Under the pieces are notes generated by a model. That model was not told the DNA's origin. It searched no databases and was given only the letters and a program-made list of their open reading frames with translations. Below are positions 1 through 8,142 of a DNA stretch of 22,753 bases, in pieces; the first letter of the stretch is position 1; every line of letters begins with the position of its first letter. The translations under genes and the position numbers were made by a program. This DNA comes from Amoeboradix gromovi (Eukaryota; Sanchytriomycota; Sanchytriomycetes; Sanchytriales; Sanchytriaceae), in assembly GCA_018985225.1 (NCBI GenBank), contig JADGIF010000079.1, forward strand, positions 1 through 22,753. The letters run 5' to 3'.

Positions 1-98
1 TTGGTATAATAGAAGATCTTTTATTAACGATAGCATTTCCTCCGTATGGAGCACCTCCTTTAAAAACGAGTTAGTCTAGTTTTTATATTTGGTGTCCC
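1..98 (+). mobile_element. MITE-like element, right end only (cut by window edge)
   Basis: This stretch matches the right third of the complete element at 1669-1974: the same internal block (tatggagcac followed by tcctttaaaaacga) and the same terminal repeat reading into GGTGTCCC at 91-98. The left part lies outside the window. It has no coding capacity. It ends 115 nt before the ORF at 213. Confidence 0.75.
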
Positions 99-212
99 AT
101 ACTATTCTTGATAAATGATTTGTTTTACAAAATTTAATAGCTGTAAACTTGGTACAATATCTGTGGTTCAGAAAACATTTCATTCGTCAACAAACTGATG
201 TATACATCGTGA

Positions 213-539
213 ATGAACTGCAGAATAGGAAATATGATCGTTTTTTGCACGCGCCCAGTAGTAAGTAAAGAAAGAAAAAAACAAGAGATAAATCATTTGT
301 TGGGAAGTTTTCTCAAAGAATCATGTCAACATATACAGCAGTGCCTAATAAAAGCTGATTTACAACATGCCACATACTGCAACGCCATAATGTCGCTGAG
401 TTTAAATAAAGCAAGTTTTACAGTGTCTGCTACCAGAAAATTAGAGATAACAGGGTTGCACCTCATTGATCAACGATCACGGCCGTTTAATCACTATGTT
501 ACCGTTTTAGATCCGGATCACAGCGCTGCTATAACTTAA
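213..539 (+). CDS. Hypothetical protein, 108 aa, unrecognised
   Basis: This is an open frame of 108 codons in AT-rich DNA. A TGA lies immediately upstream of the first ATG. A second ATG at 234 (residue 8) is an equally good start. The product is basic near the N-terminus (residues 20-25, KERKKQ), has a probable helix over about 27-50, and ends in a strand-like segment containing TVSATRKLEITGLHLI and RPFNHYVTVLDPDH. The composition looks like a small soluble folded protein. There is no signal peptide or membrane segment. I do not recognise the family. A perfect GTAAGT at 261 and an AG at 286-287 would define a 27-nt in-frame intron, so the KERKKQ stretch might be intronic. It follows the end of a MITE-like element. 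Real gene status is likely but unproven. Confidence 0.45.
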   Translation: MNCRIGNMIVFCTRPVVSKERKKQEINHLLGSFLKESCQHIQQCLIKADLQHATYCNAIMSLSLNKASFTVSATRKLEITGLHLIDQRSRPFNHYVTVLDPDHSAAIT

Positions 540-843
540 AATATCTAGAAGATAGTTGTTTGACTACCTATAAATACCTAATTGATAGCAAGACCACGAA
601 TGACCCACAATTATGAGACACTGTCCTAGAAGTTACACCGACTATAGCTAGTCCATTTTTGCAAAGTCTTGACTATTGAATCTTATTAATATCATTATGA
701 TAATTGGATCTAAAACTATCATGCACATGAGATATAAATGACCCCTGCTCTTTTCCAATCAAGAAGATTCCAATAAACCACATGATTGGGTGCAAGTGAT
801 TGGCTAATTTACAGTTATAAAGACCGACTCCGGGAAGTTAGAA
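540..843. other. Intergenic region upstream of the AN1 gene
   Basis: This is 304 nt of non-coding, AT-rich sequence. Its last 90 nt hold the CCAAT cluster and TATA box listed separately. Around 630-665 a stretch (gttacaccgactatagctag) faintly resembles the core of the dispersed repeat family seen at 15.1 and 15.9 kb, but the match is too weak to call. Confidence 0.4.
755..821 (+). promoter_or_regulatory. CCAAT-box cluster plus TATA box upstream of the AN1 gene
   Basis: Four CCAAT pentamers fall within 49 nt: CCAAT at 755-759 and 770-774, and the inverted form ATTGG at 785-789 and 799-803. They are followed by TATAAA at 816-821, 23 nt before the ATG at 844. Such clusters are the classical binding sites of the HAP/NF-Y complex, and the order fits a TATA promoter with a very short leader. 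The sites are seen directly; the function is inferred. Confidence 0.55.
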
Positions 844-1038
844 ATGAATTCAAAATGTTTCTGCGCCAGAAAAGCCAGTTTAGTCGGAACCTGCAGATAC
901 TGCTCTACTAGTTTTTGTTTAAAACATAGACTGCCTGAAGATCATACCTGCGTTGGGGACTATAAAACCGTCAAGAAGAACGAACTATCCGACAAACTCC
1001 TAAATGAAAAGTGCGTGGCATCAAAAGTAAGCTCTTAA
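844..1038 (+). CDS. Small stand-alone AN1-type zinc-finger protein
   Basis: The 64-aa protein is essentially one AN1 zinc finger. The ligand pattern is C5, C7, C17, C20, C25, H28, H34 and C36, with the family hallmarks [15 protein letters not shown]1 fingers bind two zinc ions and occur in stress-response and ubiquitin/proteasome-associated proteins. Many fungi carry a protein of about this size that is almost only the finger plus a short charged helix; here the helix covers about 40-60. The first ligand pair is C-x-C rather than the usual C-x2-C or longer spacing, a mild oddity. The ATG at 844 is the only one upstream of the finger and sits 23 nt after a TATAAA. AATAAA occurs 25 nt after the stop (1063-1068). 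The finger is clear; the precise cellular role is not known to me. Confidence 0.8.
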   Translation: MNSKCFCARKASLVGTCRYCSTSFCLKHRLPEDHTCVGDYKTVKKNELSDKLLNEKCVASKVSS

Positions 1039-1668
1039 TATTTATTGAGTAAATTACGTTTCAATAAACCGTTTAACTAATACATCTGATCACTTGGGGC
1101 ATGCTTTAGAAATCTTAACTAAATTATCAAAACGTATGCATGAAAGACATAATACGAGTCAAAAAATAGACCTCATATTATCACCTATATTTTAGAAGAT
1201 AGTACGTTGTTATCAGTGCCTTTTTGGACTTTCTGAAATCTAGATTGAACAAAATTAATATTTATCCACCAGGAGCACACGCTCGTTAAAAGTTCTGATT
1301 TATGAGAATATGAAGAATTTCAACAGAGAAACTGTCAGAGACTTTCCGGTTGATGATAAGAGAGTATGACAAGTTTTTAAACAATTATACAATTAGAGAG
1401 GTTAAGTTCCTTTAATCATTGTATATGATTTATCGAATTAAATCGGTCGTTGTAGCATCCTACTTGTGTAGAAAATAATGCCAAATAAATTTATTTTTTC
1501 TAATATCAAGTGACCAATTATTACAAGTGCGTAATATCTTTCCTTTGTAGAATGATGCATTAAGAATTTATTAGCAATTACTATAGAGTTGAAGTATTTA
1601 GAATCTCGAGACCTGAACCAATTTGTCATCAAAGAAAAGACAGGACTTCATGTTCATGCAAACAGAAA
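1039..1668. other. Intergenic region, no recognisable feature
   Basis: This is 630 nt of AT-rich sequence between the AN1 gene and the MITE-like copy. A 64-codon minus-strand frame at 1438-1632 has no recognisable similarity and ends against the repeat, so I do not call it. I see no RNA gene or promoter here. Confidence 0.4.
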
Positions 1669-1974
1669 GGACATCAAATATAAAAACTAGACTAACTCTC
1701 TGAGACAGCTTGAATCATTATATCAAGTGTGTATTAACCGATAGTAGATTACATTAAATTAATCTTATTGGTTGCACATTTTGCTTAGACACTCAAAGAC
1801 CTTCACAATTTGAAAGAGATAGTGGGTCATCTTGTTATGTTTTAAAGAGAGGAATGACATTTATGAAAGAAAATTGGTTTGAAAGAAGAAGGACTTTTAT
1901 TAATAATAGTATTTCCTCTTTATGGAGCACTTCCTTTAAAAACGATTTAGTCTAGTTTTTATATTTGGTGTCCC
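1669..1974 (+). mobile_element. MITE-like element, complete copy (~306 bp)
   Basis: The element is bounded by near-perfect inverted repeats of about 28 bp. The left end reads GGACATCAAATATAAAAACT at 1669. The right end, reverse-complemented, reads GGGACACCAAATATAAAAAC and continues into TAGACTAA. An internal region of about 250 bp has no ORF. The copy at 20522-20812 is the same element in opposite orientation and matches along its whole length, with a ~14-nt insertion here near 1873. Small size, inverted ends, no coding capacity and several copies fit a non-autonomous DNA transposon. I could not find a convincing target-site duplication, so the superfamily is open. Confidence 0.8.
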
Positions 1975-2182
1975 AACGCAAGACCTAGTTCTCAAATTCC
2001 AAGAAAACTTGCTGATTTGTTTTCATACGTAGCCACGTATTAATGACACTCTTTTGGTACAATCAGCGACTTCTCTTATCTATAACACTTTTCATTTAAT
2101 CTACTTTGCTAGAATTATAGTTTCACATTATTTGATTTTTGTCGGTTTTATTTCTTCCACAACTCCGTGATACTGAATACCA

Positions 2183-4379
2183 ATGGATTTTTTTGATTCT
2201 ACTAAAGAAGCTCCAAAACCTGTTGATTTTCCTTCATATCCTAACACAAGATATGACATTGATCGTCCAGAAAGCCCATTGATATATAGCAATTACACTT
2301 GGTTATATCCTGATAATATACCATCTTTTGAAATCTTCTCATGTGAATTGCCTTTTGTCAAAATAGAATTAAATGAGAAATACAGCGATAAATTCGAATC
2401 CAAGTCTGATTCAGCTAATGACTTTGCACAGCATTTGCGCCTGTCTATATCTAAGGATGAATTACTCTCCAATCATTCAGATGATCTTGTTGACCCATTA
2501 GATGAATTATTACCTCAAAATACCAAATTAAAGCCTCGCAGTCTAAGTATAGATATCCCTCCCTCACCAATGGATATGCTGCCTAGTCCTAGGGTGTCTA
2601 TTTACAATGCTCAACGAGATAGAACATCGAGCATCACTTCAGTTGCAACTAACATTAGTGCTATTCTCAACAACTATAGCAATACTGCGGAAAAACAAGA
2701 AACAAGTATTACAGAGTGGAAGCAGATTAGTGTGTTTTCTAATGAATACAAAGAGTTTTTATTAATGATATGTAGCAGTGTTTCCTATCCAGTCTCTGAT
2801 AAATTCTGGCCCAATTTATTGTCCATTGATTACCCTTTAATAAACACTAAAGATGCCGCTTTCGAGGTCTATTCCGGTCAAGAGTACTTGAAATATAAAG
2901 TACTAGATAACTGTCCTTTTAATGGTAACATATACAGTTTACTAAATCATCTTATAGTTCGCTTACTAAACTCATCAAATAACAAGTCTTCAACTCGAGA
3001 TGTACTAAATGCACTGGCGTTGTTCCGATTCTTTTGTTTTATTATCGAATGTGAGTTTGATTTATCATTCTTTAACCCTAGTAAATCAGATAATTCTCCT
3101 GTTAAAACTAAACCCGAACTAGACATTCTTTGTGAGTTGTTGATTAAAACAATACAGAATTCCAACTTCACTTCTTTACTGCATATATCTCTCTATAATG
3201 AATCTATCCATGTTCTTGTTTTGTTAATGAACAACGTCGACTATTTAAACAATTATATCACTCTTGAGTTTGCTAACAAATTGCTAGCCAACGCTCTTTC
3301 ATTCACCTCTCCCAGCACTCTGTATGGCTTGCTTTCTATATTTGCTACTACTTTGCCTCCGAGTCTGGAGTATTACCATAGCTCTAGTTTGTATTTTTAT
3401 TTACTGGTAATTTCCAAAGACATTGCTTTATTAGATGATTTAGATTACAACCTTGTGTATAAATCATTAGAATACATTGAGCAGTTGCCTCTTTTACAAA
3501 CATTGCTGTTTTTGGTGATTCATAACAAACCCTCATTTATTGGGTACTTGAAAAGCAAAAGTGACCCTGAATCTTTTATAATACCTATACTACATGTGAT
3601 TCATAACAATCTACGTAACAAAAACCGGCCCGCCTGTTCTTTATATATATCATTGCTATTGTTATTTATTCTTACCAATGATAGCCAATATGCCCAGCAA
3701 CTCCAGAACATAACAATAGCAAATGCTCCTGTTTTTATAGATAAAAGAATGGGGAACACCAGCTTGTTAAATATCGTGTTTGCCAGCTGTACTCTATTGT
3801 TGATTTACAACTCTGGTGGCCATAAGGACAAGTATATTCAATCTATGTCACTATATATACTTTATCAGATAGCAAACAATATCAAGCAGATACATCCCTA
3901 TGGTGCTCACAAGTTTATTGCAATGATGGAATCGTTTTATAAGAAATTCAATGAGGGCTCAACAGTCTACTATGATATCCTGATAAACTGTATAAATGTA
4001 CTGAACGTACTTGTATCAAGCAACAATGTTAAGCAGAATGTAAATATTATTTATTGCTTGATTTATAAACAAAACTTATTTGAAGCAATTGGACACCACG
4101 AAGGATATGAGGAGTATTCTATGAACATATTGAAGGTACTGCAGATTAATGTAGGTGGCACATCTGTTAGATGAAGTTAAATCAGCAAATTATAATGATC
4201 CTGAATTATTGTACAATATGGTCGAAAATGCAATGATGAAATGGCAGAGCAATATAGTAGAACCAGTAGAAATTATAAAACTCAAGTATTCAATAGATTT
4301 GGAATTCTTTAACTCTTATATATGGATGGAGATAATGGACTATCCCATGATTCATTGGGGCCTGCAGAACTACAATTAG
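2183..4379 (+). CDS. Dymeclin-like Golgi protein (frame break near 4155)
   Basis: Residues from about 187 onward follow dymeclin throughout. Anchors are the opening block with DKFWPNLLSIDYPL (human FWNQLLSF), the IIPILHVIHNNLRNKN and YISLLLLFILTND blocks, HKDKYIQS, and near the end YCLIYKQNLFEAI (human LLYKRDLFE). The terminal block LEFFNSYIWMEIM matches EEFFIPYVW but lies in the next frame. The first frame stops at 4172-4174 and the second opens after a TAG at 4152-4154. A GT-AG intron starting at 4155 and ending at 4170 (16 nt), 4176 or 4185, or a single extra base, would join them. With the 16-nt version the product is 726 aa. Dymeclin is a peripheral Golgi-associated helical-repeat protein involved in secretory traffic. 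A disordered 185-residue N-terminal extension with Ser-Pro sites is unusual, and the N-myristoylation MG start is absent. Confidence 0.85.
4155..4170 (+). other. Candidate micro-intron or frameshift site in dymeclin
   Basis: Both reading frames overlap only between 4155 and 4171. The shortest frame-restoring GT-AG interval is GTGGCACATCTGTTAG (16 nt), preceded by exon AG as in the chitin synthase intron. Ends at 4176 (22 nt) or 4185 (31 nt) also restore the frame; the 31-nt version ends in GTTAAATCAG, resembling the GTTAATTTAG end of the chitin synthase intron. A one-base insertion fits the protein alignment about equally well, so the nature of the break is undecided. Confidence 0.4.
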
Positions 4380-4445
4380 TAAACCGTTATGTAAATATTT
4401 GAAGTTTTACAGCTTAATACAACGTGATTTGCAGCAAACACAAAT

Positions 4446-5141
4446 ATGTTTGAGGTTAATTCGGAGAATCGTGAGAAATGCTCCTTGTTTCAATACATGA
4501 CGTTTGAAGACGAGGATGACTTTGAATTGAATGCCAGCACTCAAAATATACTTATGCAGTTTCTTAAGGAAAAAGAATTGCAAAAAATTCAGCTTCAGAA
4601 AGAAAAGCCATCTTTCGATATTTTAAATTTTCAAGAGGATTGGAATCTGTCACAATTTTGGTACAATGAATGTACTGCGAGGCAACTAGCCGAGGAAGCA
4701 AGTGGAAATGAAGTAGCTGGATTTATATCATCACCATCTGCATATATGCAATACAAAAAAATTTATAATCTTGCTGAGTCCTACTTGTTTGAGTTTGATG
4801 AAAGATTTAGCTGCTTTGAGGACCATGTCCATTACGATTACAAGGAGCCTTACAATATAAATGAAAAGTACTATAAAAAGTTCGATGTGTTAGTTATTGA
4901 TCCACCATTTTTGTCTGAAGAGTGTTTTACAAAAACCATGAAGACTGCTACATTATTAGCAAAAGCAAATTGCAAGTTTATTATTTGCACAGGAAAAGTT
5001 ATGGAACCACTTGTAAATAAGCTAGCTGGTGCAAAAATTGTAAATTTTGAACCAAGACATGAAAATGGTCTAAGCAACGACTTTTCTTGCTTCTTGAATT
5101 ACGAAAGTAAAGCCAATTTATTTAAATACAGAGATAACTAA
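4446..5141 (+). CDS. EFM5: eEF1A lysine methyltransferase, EFM5/EEF1AKMT1 type
   Basis: This is a class I S-adenosylmethionine-dependent methyltransferase of the N6AMT2/EFM5 family, which methylates a lysine of translation elongation factor eEF1A in the cytosol. Seen here are the family N-terminal block (residues 25-45, LNASTQNILMQFL), the signature EDWNLSQFWYNECTA at 65-79, FEFDERF at 115-121, the catalytic-type motif VIDPPF at 150-155, and the closing FSCFLNYES. Length is 231 aa, close to known members (214-250). The ATG at 4446 is the first in frame. An internal ATG at 4497 (MTFEDEDDF) gives 214 aa and matches the family N-terminus better, so it may be the true start. The gene follows dymeclin on the same strand with a 66-nt gap and is convergent with the pseudokinase gene. 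Confidence 0.9.
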   Translation: MFEVNSENREKCSLFQYMTFEDEDDFELNASTQNILMQFLKEKELQKIQLQKEKPSFDILNFQEDWNLSQFWYNECTARQLAEEASGNEVAGFISSPSAYMQYKKIYNLAESYLFEFDERFSCFEDHVHYDYKEPYNINEKYYKKFDVLVIDPPFLSEECFTKTMKTATLLAKANCKFIICTGKVMEPLVNKLAGAKIVNFEPRHENGLSNDFSCFLNYESKANLFKYRDN

Positions 5142-5552
5142 ATAAATCCGGTATTTAAAATATACGCTACAAGGGAAATTCTATTAGTGGACCTTCTCTG
5201 GATGTGGGATTCACTACAAAATCTCCTCAAACGTTTTAAATCAGCTTAGCGACGAATCTTCAGTATTCCCGAATCTTTCGCCACTGCACAATAATCTCTA
5301 CAAGGTAAAGATTGCGATAAACGTACTCTGATTCCAATCAATGACTACGTCATTATGAGCATATTTGGCACTCTGACACAGCCTTGAACTTAAACGAGAT
5401 CGCTGAATGCCATATACGTGCAACCGCCTTCTTGGAAAAGCTCTCTGTTTTCAAGTCAGAAATAGGCAAATGCGTTGGATTAAAATAAGGATGCTATGAA
5501 ATGTAATCAACTCCATATACAAACTTAATTCTATTTTTTCATGTACAATAAT
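5142..5552. other. Intergenic region between convergent genes
   Basis: This is 411 nt between the ends of the EFM5 and pseudokinase genes. It contains a small perfect inverted repeat, AATGAC-tac-GTCATT, at 5340-5354, and otherwise nothing I can assign. No long ORF, tRNA boxes or copy of the MITE-like element is present. Confidence 0.4.
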
Positions 5553-8087
5553 TTATTTGTTTAAATCTTTAAACTTTATACTGTTCGTACAACATTTCTT
5601 GAACGTGTCTTCGTATAGTTGCATTGTGTATAACGGGTACTCTTTATTCTCTATTTTTTTTAAAGTGGTGCTCAAGTCAAAGTCACCGTAAGCTCGTTCT
5701 CCGTGTACTATTTCATAGAGCAATATCCCAAAGGCAAATAAATCATCCATTTCGCCATATCTGTAGCTCAATCCATGGTTGAATTGCTGCACTATCTTTG
5801 AGTTTAGATACCTAGCATACAATGGCTGATTTGCATCATTATGTGTCATTATCGGCTTAATTCTTATTTCTCCAACCACCAGTCTCATTGTATTTATATC
5901 CATGATATATACGCAGTGCAGGCCTATGTTACCATGGTACTGCTTCTTAGCATGCAGTGCTGTTATTCCTGTTATAATTTGTGGGATTATCTGTTTCACT
6001 TGGTGTTCGTAATCAGTTAGTTTTAAAAGGTTAGTGGCAGAACTTAAAAACCAGTCGTATAATGTTAACTCGTAGTGCTCATATATGATCAAATTCTTAT
6101 TTGGAGTTTCGCAGTATCCAATAAATTGGTGAATCTTTACAACCCCACCCAGCTTACAAGCCATTTCTACTTCCTCTATAAAAATTAACTCATTTACTTT
6201 CTCGAGGCTTTTTATTAAAATTATCTTGTTGTTATCATCCAACAACAGCTTGCCTCTTTTTATCTCGTATATCCCCACATGTGCAATTACCTCTAATGGT
6301 TTGATTAAATGTGACGGAATCTTAAACTCTTCAAAGTTTTTGATTATTTTGTCAATTGGAACTACAGGTGTATTCTTGTGTATCTTATGCTTTTTGTAGC
6401 TCTTTCGTGACCAGATTACGAGAAAGACTAACAGCGACATTGCCAATGCCGACATAACAGCTAGGATTGCTATAACTGCAGACGGCAGCCCTAAAGAGGA
6501 CTCTACTGATGCTGCGTTAATTGCAAGTGAGGGAGTAGGAGCGACAGTGATAGCTGCTGGAGCAGTACCGACAAAGTAAATACTGGGCGACTCATAAGAA
6601 GCTATATGATCAGTTTTAGATATGATTGAATCAGGCAAGATATGCAAGGTACTTTTAATTCTAGGAGCACCTATTTTATTGGATGCGGTACTTAGATCAT
6701 AAGAAATAGCAGAGTCATGAGCACTTGTGCTTGCATATGAATTCGCTATATTGGATATCGGGTTGGCAGCTGAGTCTGTGGATCTCATTGTATAGTATTT
6801 TTGTGGTTTATCAGCATTGGATACCGCAGTTGACGGTATGTTTTCTGAATCATACACAAATGATTGCGCATTATGTGACTCGTTGACTTGGCACTGATCT
6901 AAGTATATGGATTGATATATAGTGTCATAGTTGTACTCATAGTAATCTGAATTGGTATAGTTGACTATAACAATTGTAGGATGATTGTTTTGAATTGTGG
7001 AGTAAATGGTCATGTTGCTGTAAATGTTGGTTAATAGATTAACAGATTGAGAGGTGCATAGAAGGGTGACTGTTGACGACTGCTGTATCGATGTTGTAAA
7101 TGAACTGGACAAAACGCTAGTAAAGTGATGAGTAGCTGTGTCTAATGAAGTAATCGTAGTATTGAGATATTGTGTTGTGTTAGCTGTAACAGTGATATAA
7201 ACATCGCTAGTGAATATAGCAGTGGATGAGTGCAACGGAAAAACAGACTCATTCGGACTTAAGCAGTTGTATTCGATAAACAGGCTAGGAGACAGCAGAG
7301 TACCGTAATTAGATGATTGCATAGTTTGTGGAGGCAAAGAATAAGACAGGGTATGATTCACATAAGGATTGGAACATGAAATACATGTGCTATAATTAAT
7401 GCAGGTCTTGCAATTCCGAGGACAAGGATTACAATTTACACCGTCTAAGTAGTAGCCATCAGAACAAGATAGGCATATGTACTCATTACAACTGCTGCAA
7501 TTCAAGTTGCAGCTGTGGCATGAGTTGAACTTGAAATATTCATTTGTCAAACATGAATTGTCAGTACAAGTGCCATTTAATTGAGGAGATCTAACTAAAT
7601 CAGTCAGTAAATAGTGCTTCTTATATTTGCAACTTATGCAATCATGTGCCAAAGGACCGAGACACTCGTAACAGTCATCGTGGCAAGACTTACATAGAGT
7701 AACACCCCACATATTTTGGATGTTAGATATGTAGTAACCATAAGGACAAACAAATACGCAACTGAGGCTTCTATTGTTGGGGAGCACTTGCTCACCAACG
7801 TACCTCTTGTCCGAGCTTGGAATGGCAAACCCCCAATACCAGTATTCCCCAAGTGTATAGAGCCATTTCAAGCCCATTAACATGCAGTCCACATCATCAA
7901 ATGAGTGGTCTATTATGACACCTTGTACCCAGAACACTTGAGCCAATAATTCACCACTTGGTCGATTTGGATTATCACCTGAGAAGAGATATCTAGACTT
8001 AGAACCAGTTGTTGGGGGCCAAAACCATAGCTGGCCAAAATCATCTAAAGTGGTGTCGTTGTTTATGTATAGTGGAATATCAATCAT
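5553..8087 (-). CDS. Receptor-like membrane pseudokinase with Cys-rich ectodomain
   Basis: The layout over 844 aa is a ~100-residue N-terminal region, a furin/GF-receptor-like cysteine-rich segment (about 110-240, repeated CxxC pairs such as CHDDCYEC and CPRNCKTC), a Ser/Thr/Asn-rich stalk with many N-glycosylation sequons (about 245-530), one membrane helix (about 538-559), a basic stop-transfer stretch (RKSYKKHK), and a kinase-like domain from about 580 to the end. The beta-3 lysine is kept (IILIKSL, K626). The catalytic loop reads HGN at 718-720 instead of HRD, its Asn is C725, and the DFG position reads GEI. Phosphotransfer is therefore unlikely, and a scaffold or ligand-sensing role is inferred. 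The C-lobe ends early (KFKDLNK). No signal peptide follows the ATG at 8087 and a stop lies just upstream, so a 5' exon may be missing. It is divergent from mS23. Confidence 0.8.
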   Translation of the reverse strand: MIDIPLYINNDTTLDDFGQLWFWPPTTGSKSRYLFSGDNPNRPSGELLAQVFWVQGVIIDHSFDDVDCMLMGLKWLYTLGEYWYWGFAIPSSDKRYVGEQVLPNNRSLSCVFVCPYGYYISNIQNMWGVTLCKSCHDDCYECLGPLAHDCISCKYKKHYLLTDLVRSPQLNGTCTDNSCLTNEYFKFNSCHSCNLNCSSCNEYICLSCSDGYYLDGVNCNPCPRNCKTCINYSTCISCSNPYVNHTLSYSLPPQTMQSSNYGTLLSPSLFIEYNCLSPNESVFPLHSSTAIFTSDVYITVTANTTQYLNTTITSLDTATHHFTSVLSSSFTTSIQQSSTVTLLCTSQSVNLLTNIYSNMTIYSTIQNNHPTIVIVNYTNSDYYEYNYDTIYQSIYLDQCQVNESHNAQSFVYDSENIPSTAVSNADKPQKYYTMRSTDSAANPISNIANSYASTSAHDSAISYDLSTASNKIGAPRIKSTLHILPDSIISKTDHIASYESPSIYFVGTAPAAITVAPTPSLAINAASVESSLGLPSAVIAILAVMSALAMSLLVFLVIWSRKSYKKHKIHKNTPVVPIDKIIKNFEEFKIPSHLIKPLEVIAHVGIYEIKRGKLLLDDNNKIILIKSLEKVNELIFIEEVEMACKLGGVVKIHQFIGYCETPNKNLIIYEHYELTLYDWFLSSATNLLKLTDYEHQVKQIIPQIITGITALHAKKQYHGNIGLHCVYIMDINTMRLVVGEIRIKPIMTHNDANQPLYARYLNSKIVQQFNHGLSYRYGEMDDLFAFGILLYEIVHGERAYGDFDLSTTLKKIENKEYPLYTMQLYEDTFKKCCTNSIKFKDLNK

Positions 8088-8142
8088 TCCAGATATTCAC
8101 AACAAAGAAAATCATTTTGCGGTTGTAGAAACAGGGAGCATA
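8088..8142. promoter_or_regulatory. Short bidirectional promoter region, pseudokinase / mS23
   Basis: Only 55 nt separate the minus-strand ATG (8087) from the preferred mS23 ATG (8143), so both genes must share or overlap their control sequences. No clear TATA box is visible. If the longer mS23 frame from 8050 is used, the coding regions overlap. Confidence 0.35.

Noticed and set aside
1438-1632. 64-codon minus-strand ORF next to the MITE-like copy
   Set aside because: No recognisable motif, no promoter, and a length expected by chance in AT-rich DNA.
1666-1976. AA target-site duplication around the MITE-like copy
   Set aside because: Two bases in AT-rich DNA carry no weight, and the copy at 20522-20812 shows no matching duplication.
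4114-4144. 31-nt GT-AG interval (GTATTC...CTGCAG) as the dymeclin intron
   Set aside because: It gives the right length class, but the downstream frame meets TAG at 4152-4154, so it cannot join the two open frames.
4151-4170. 20-nt GTAGGT...GTTAG interval as the dymeclin intron
   Set aside because: It has a good 5' site, but the length shifts the frame the wrong way (2 mod 3).
8050-8142. Upstream extension of the mS23 frame (31 residues)
   Set aside because: It overlaps the divergent pseudokinase start, is unlike mS23, and the ATG at 8143 gives a basic mitochondrial-type N-terminus.
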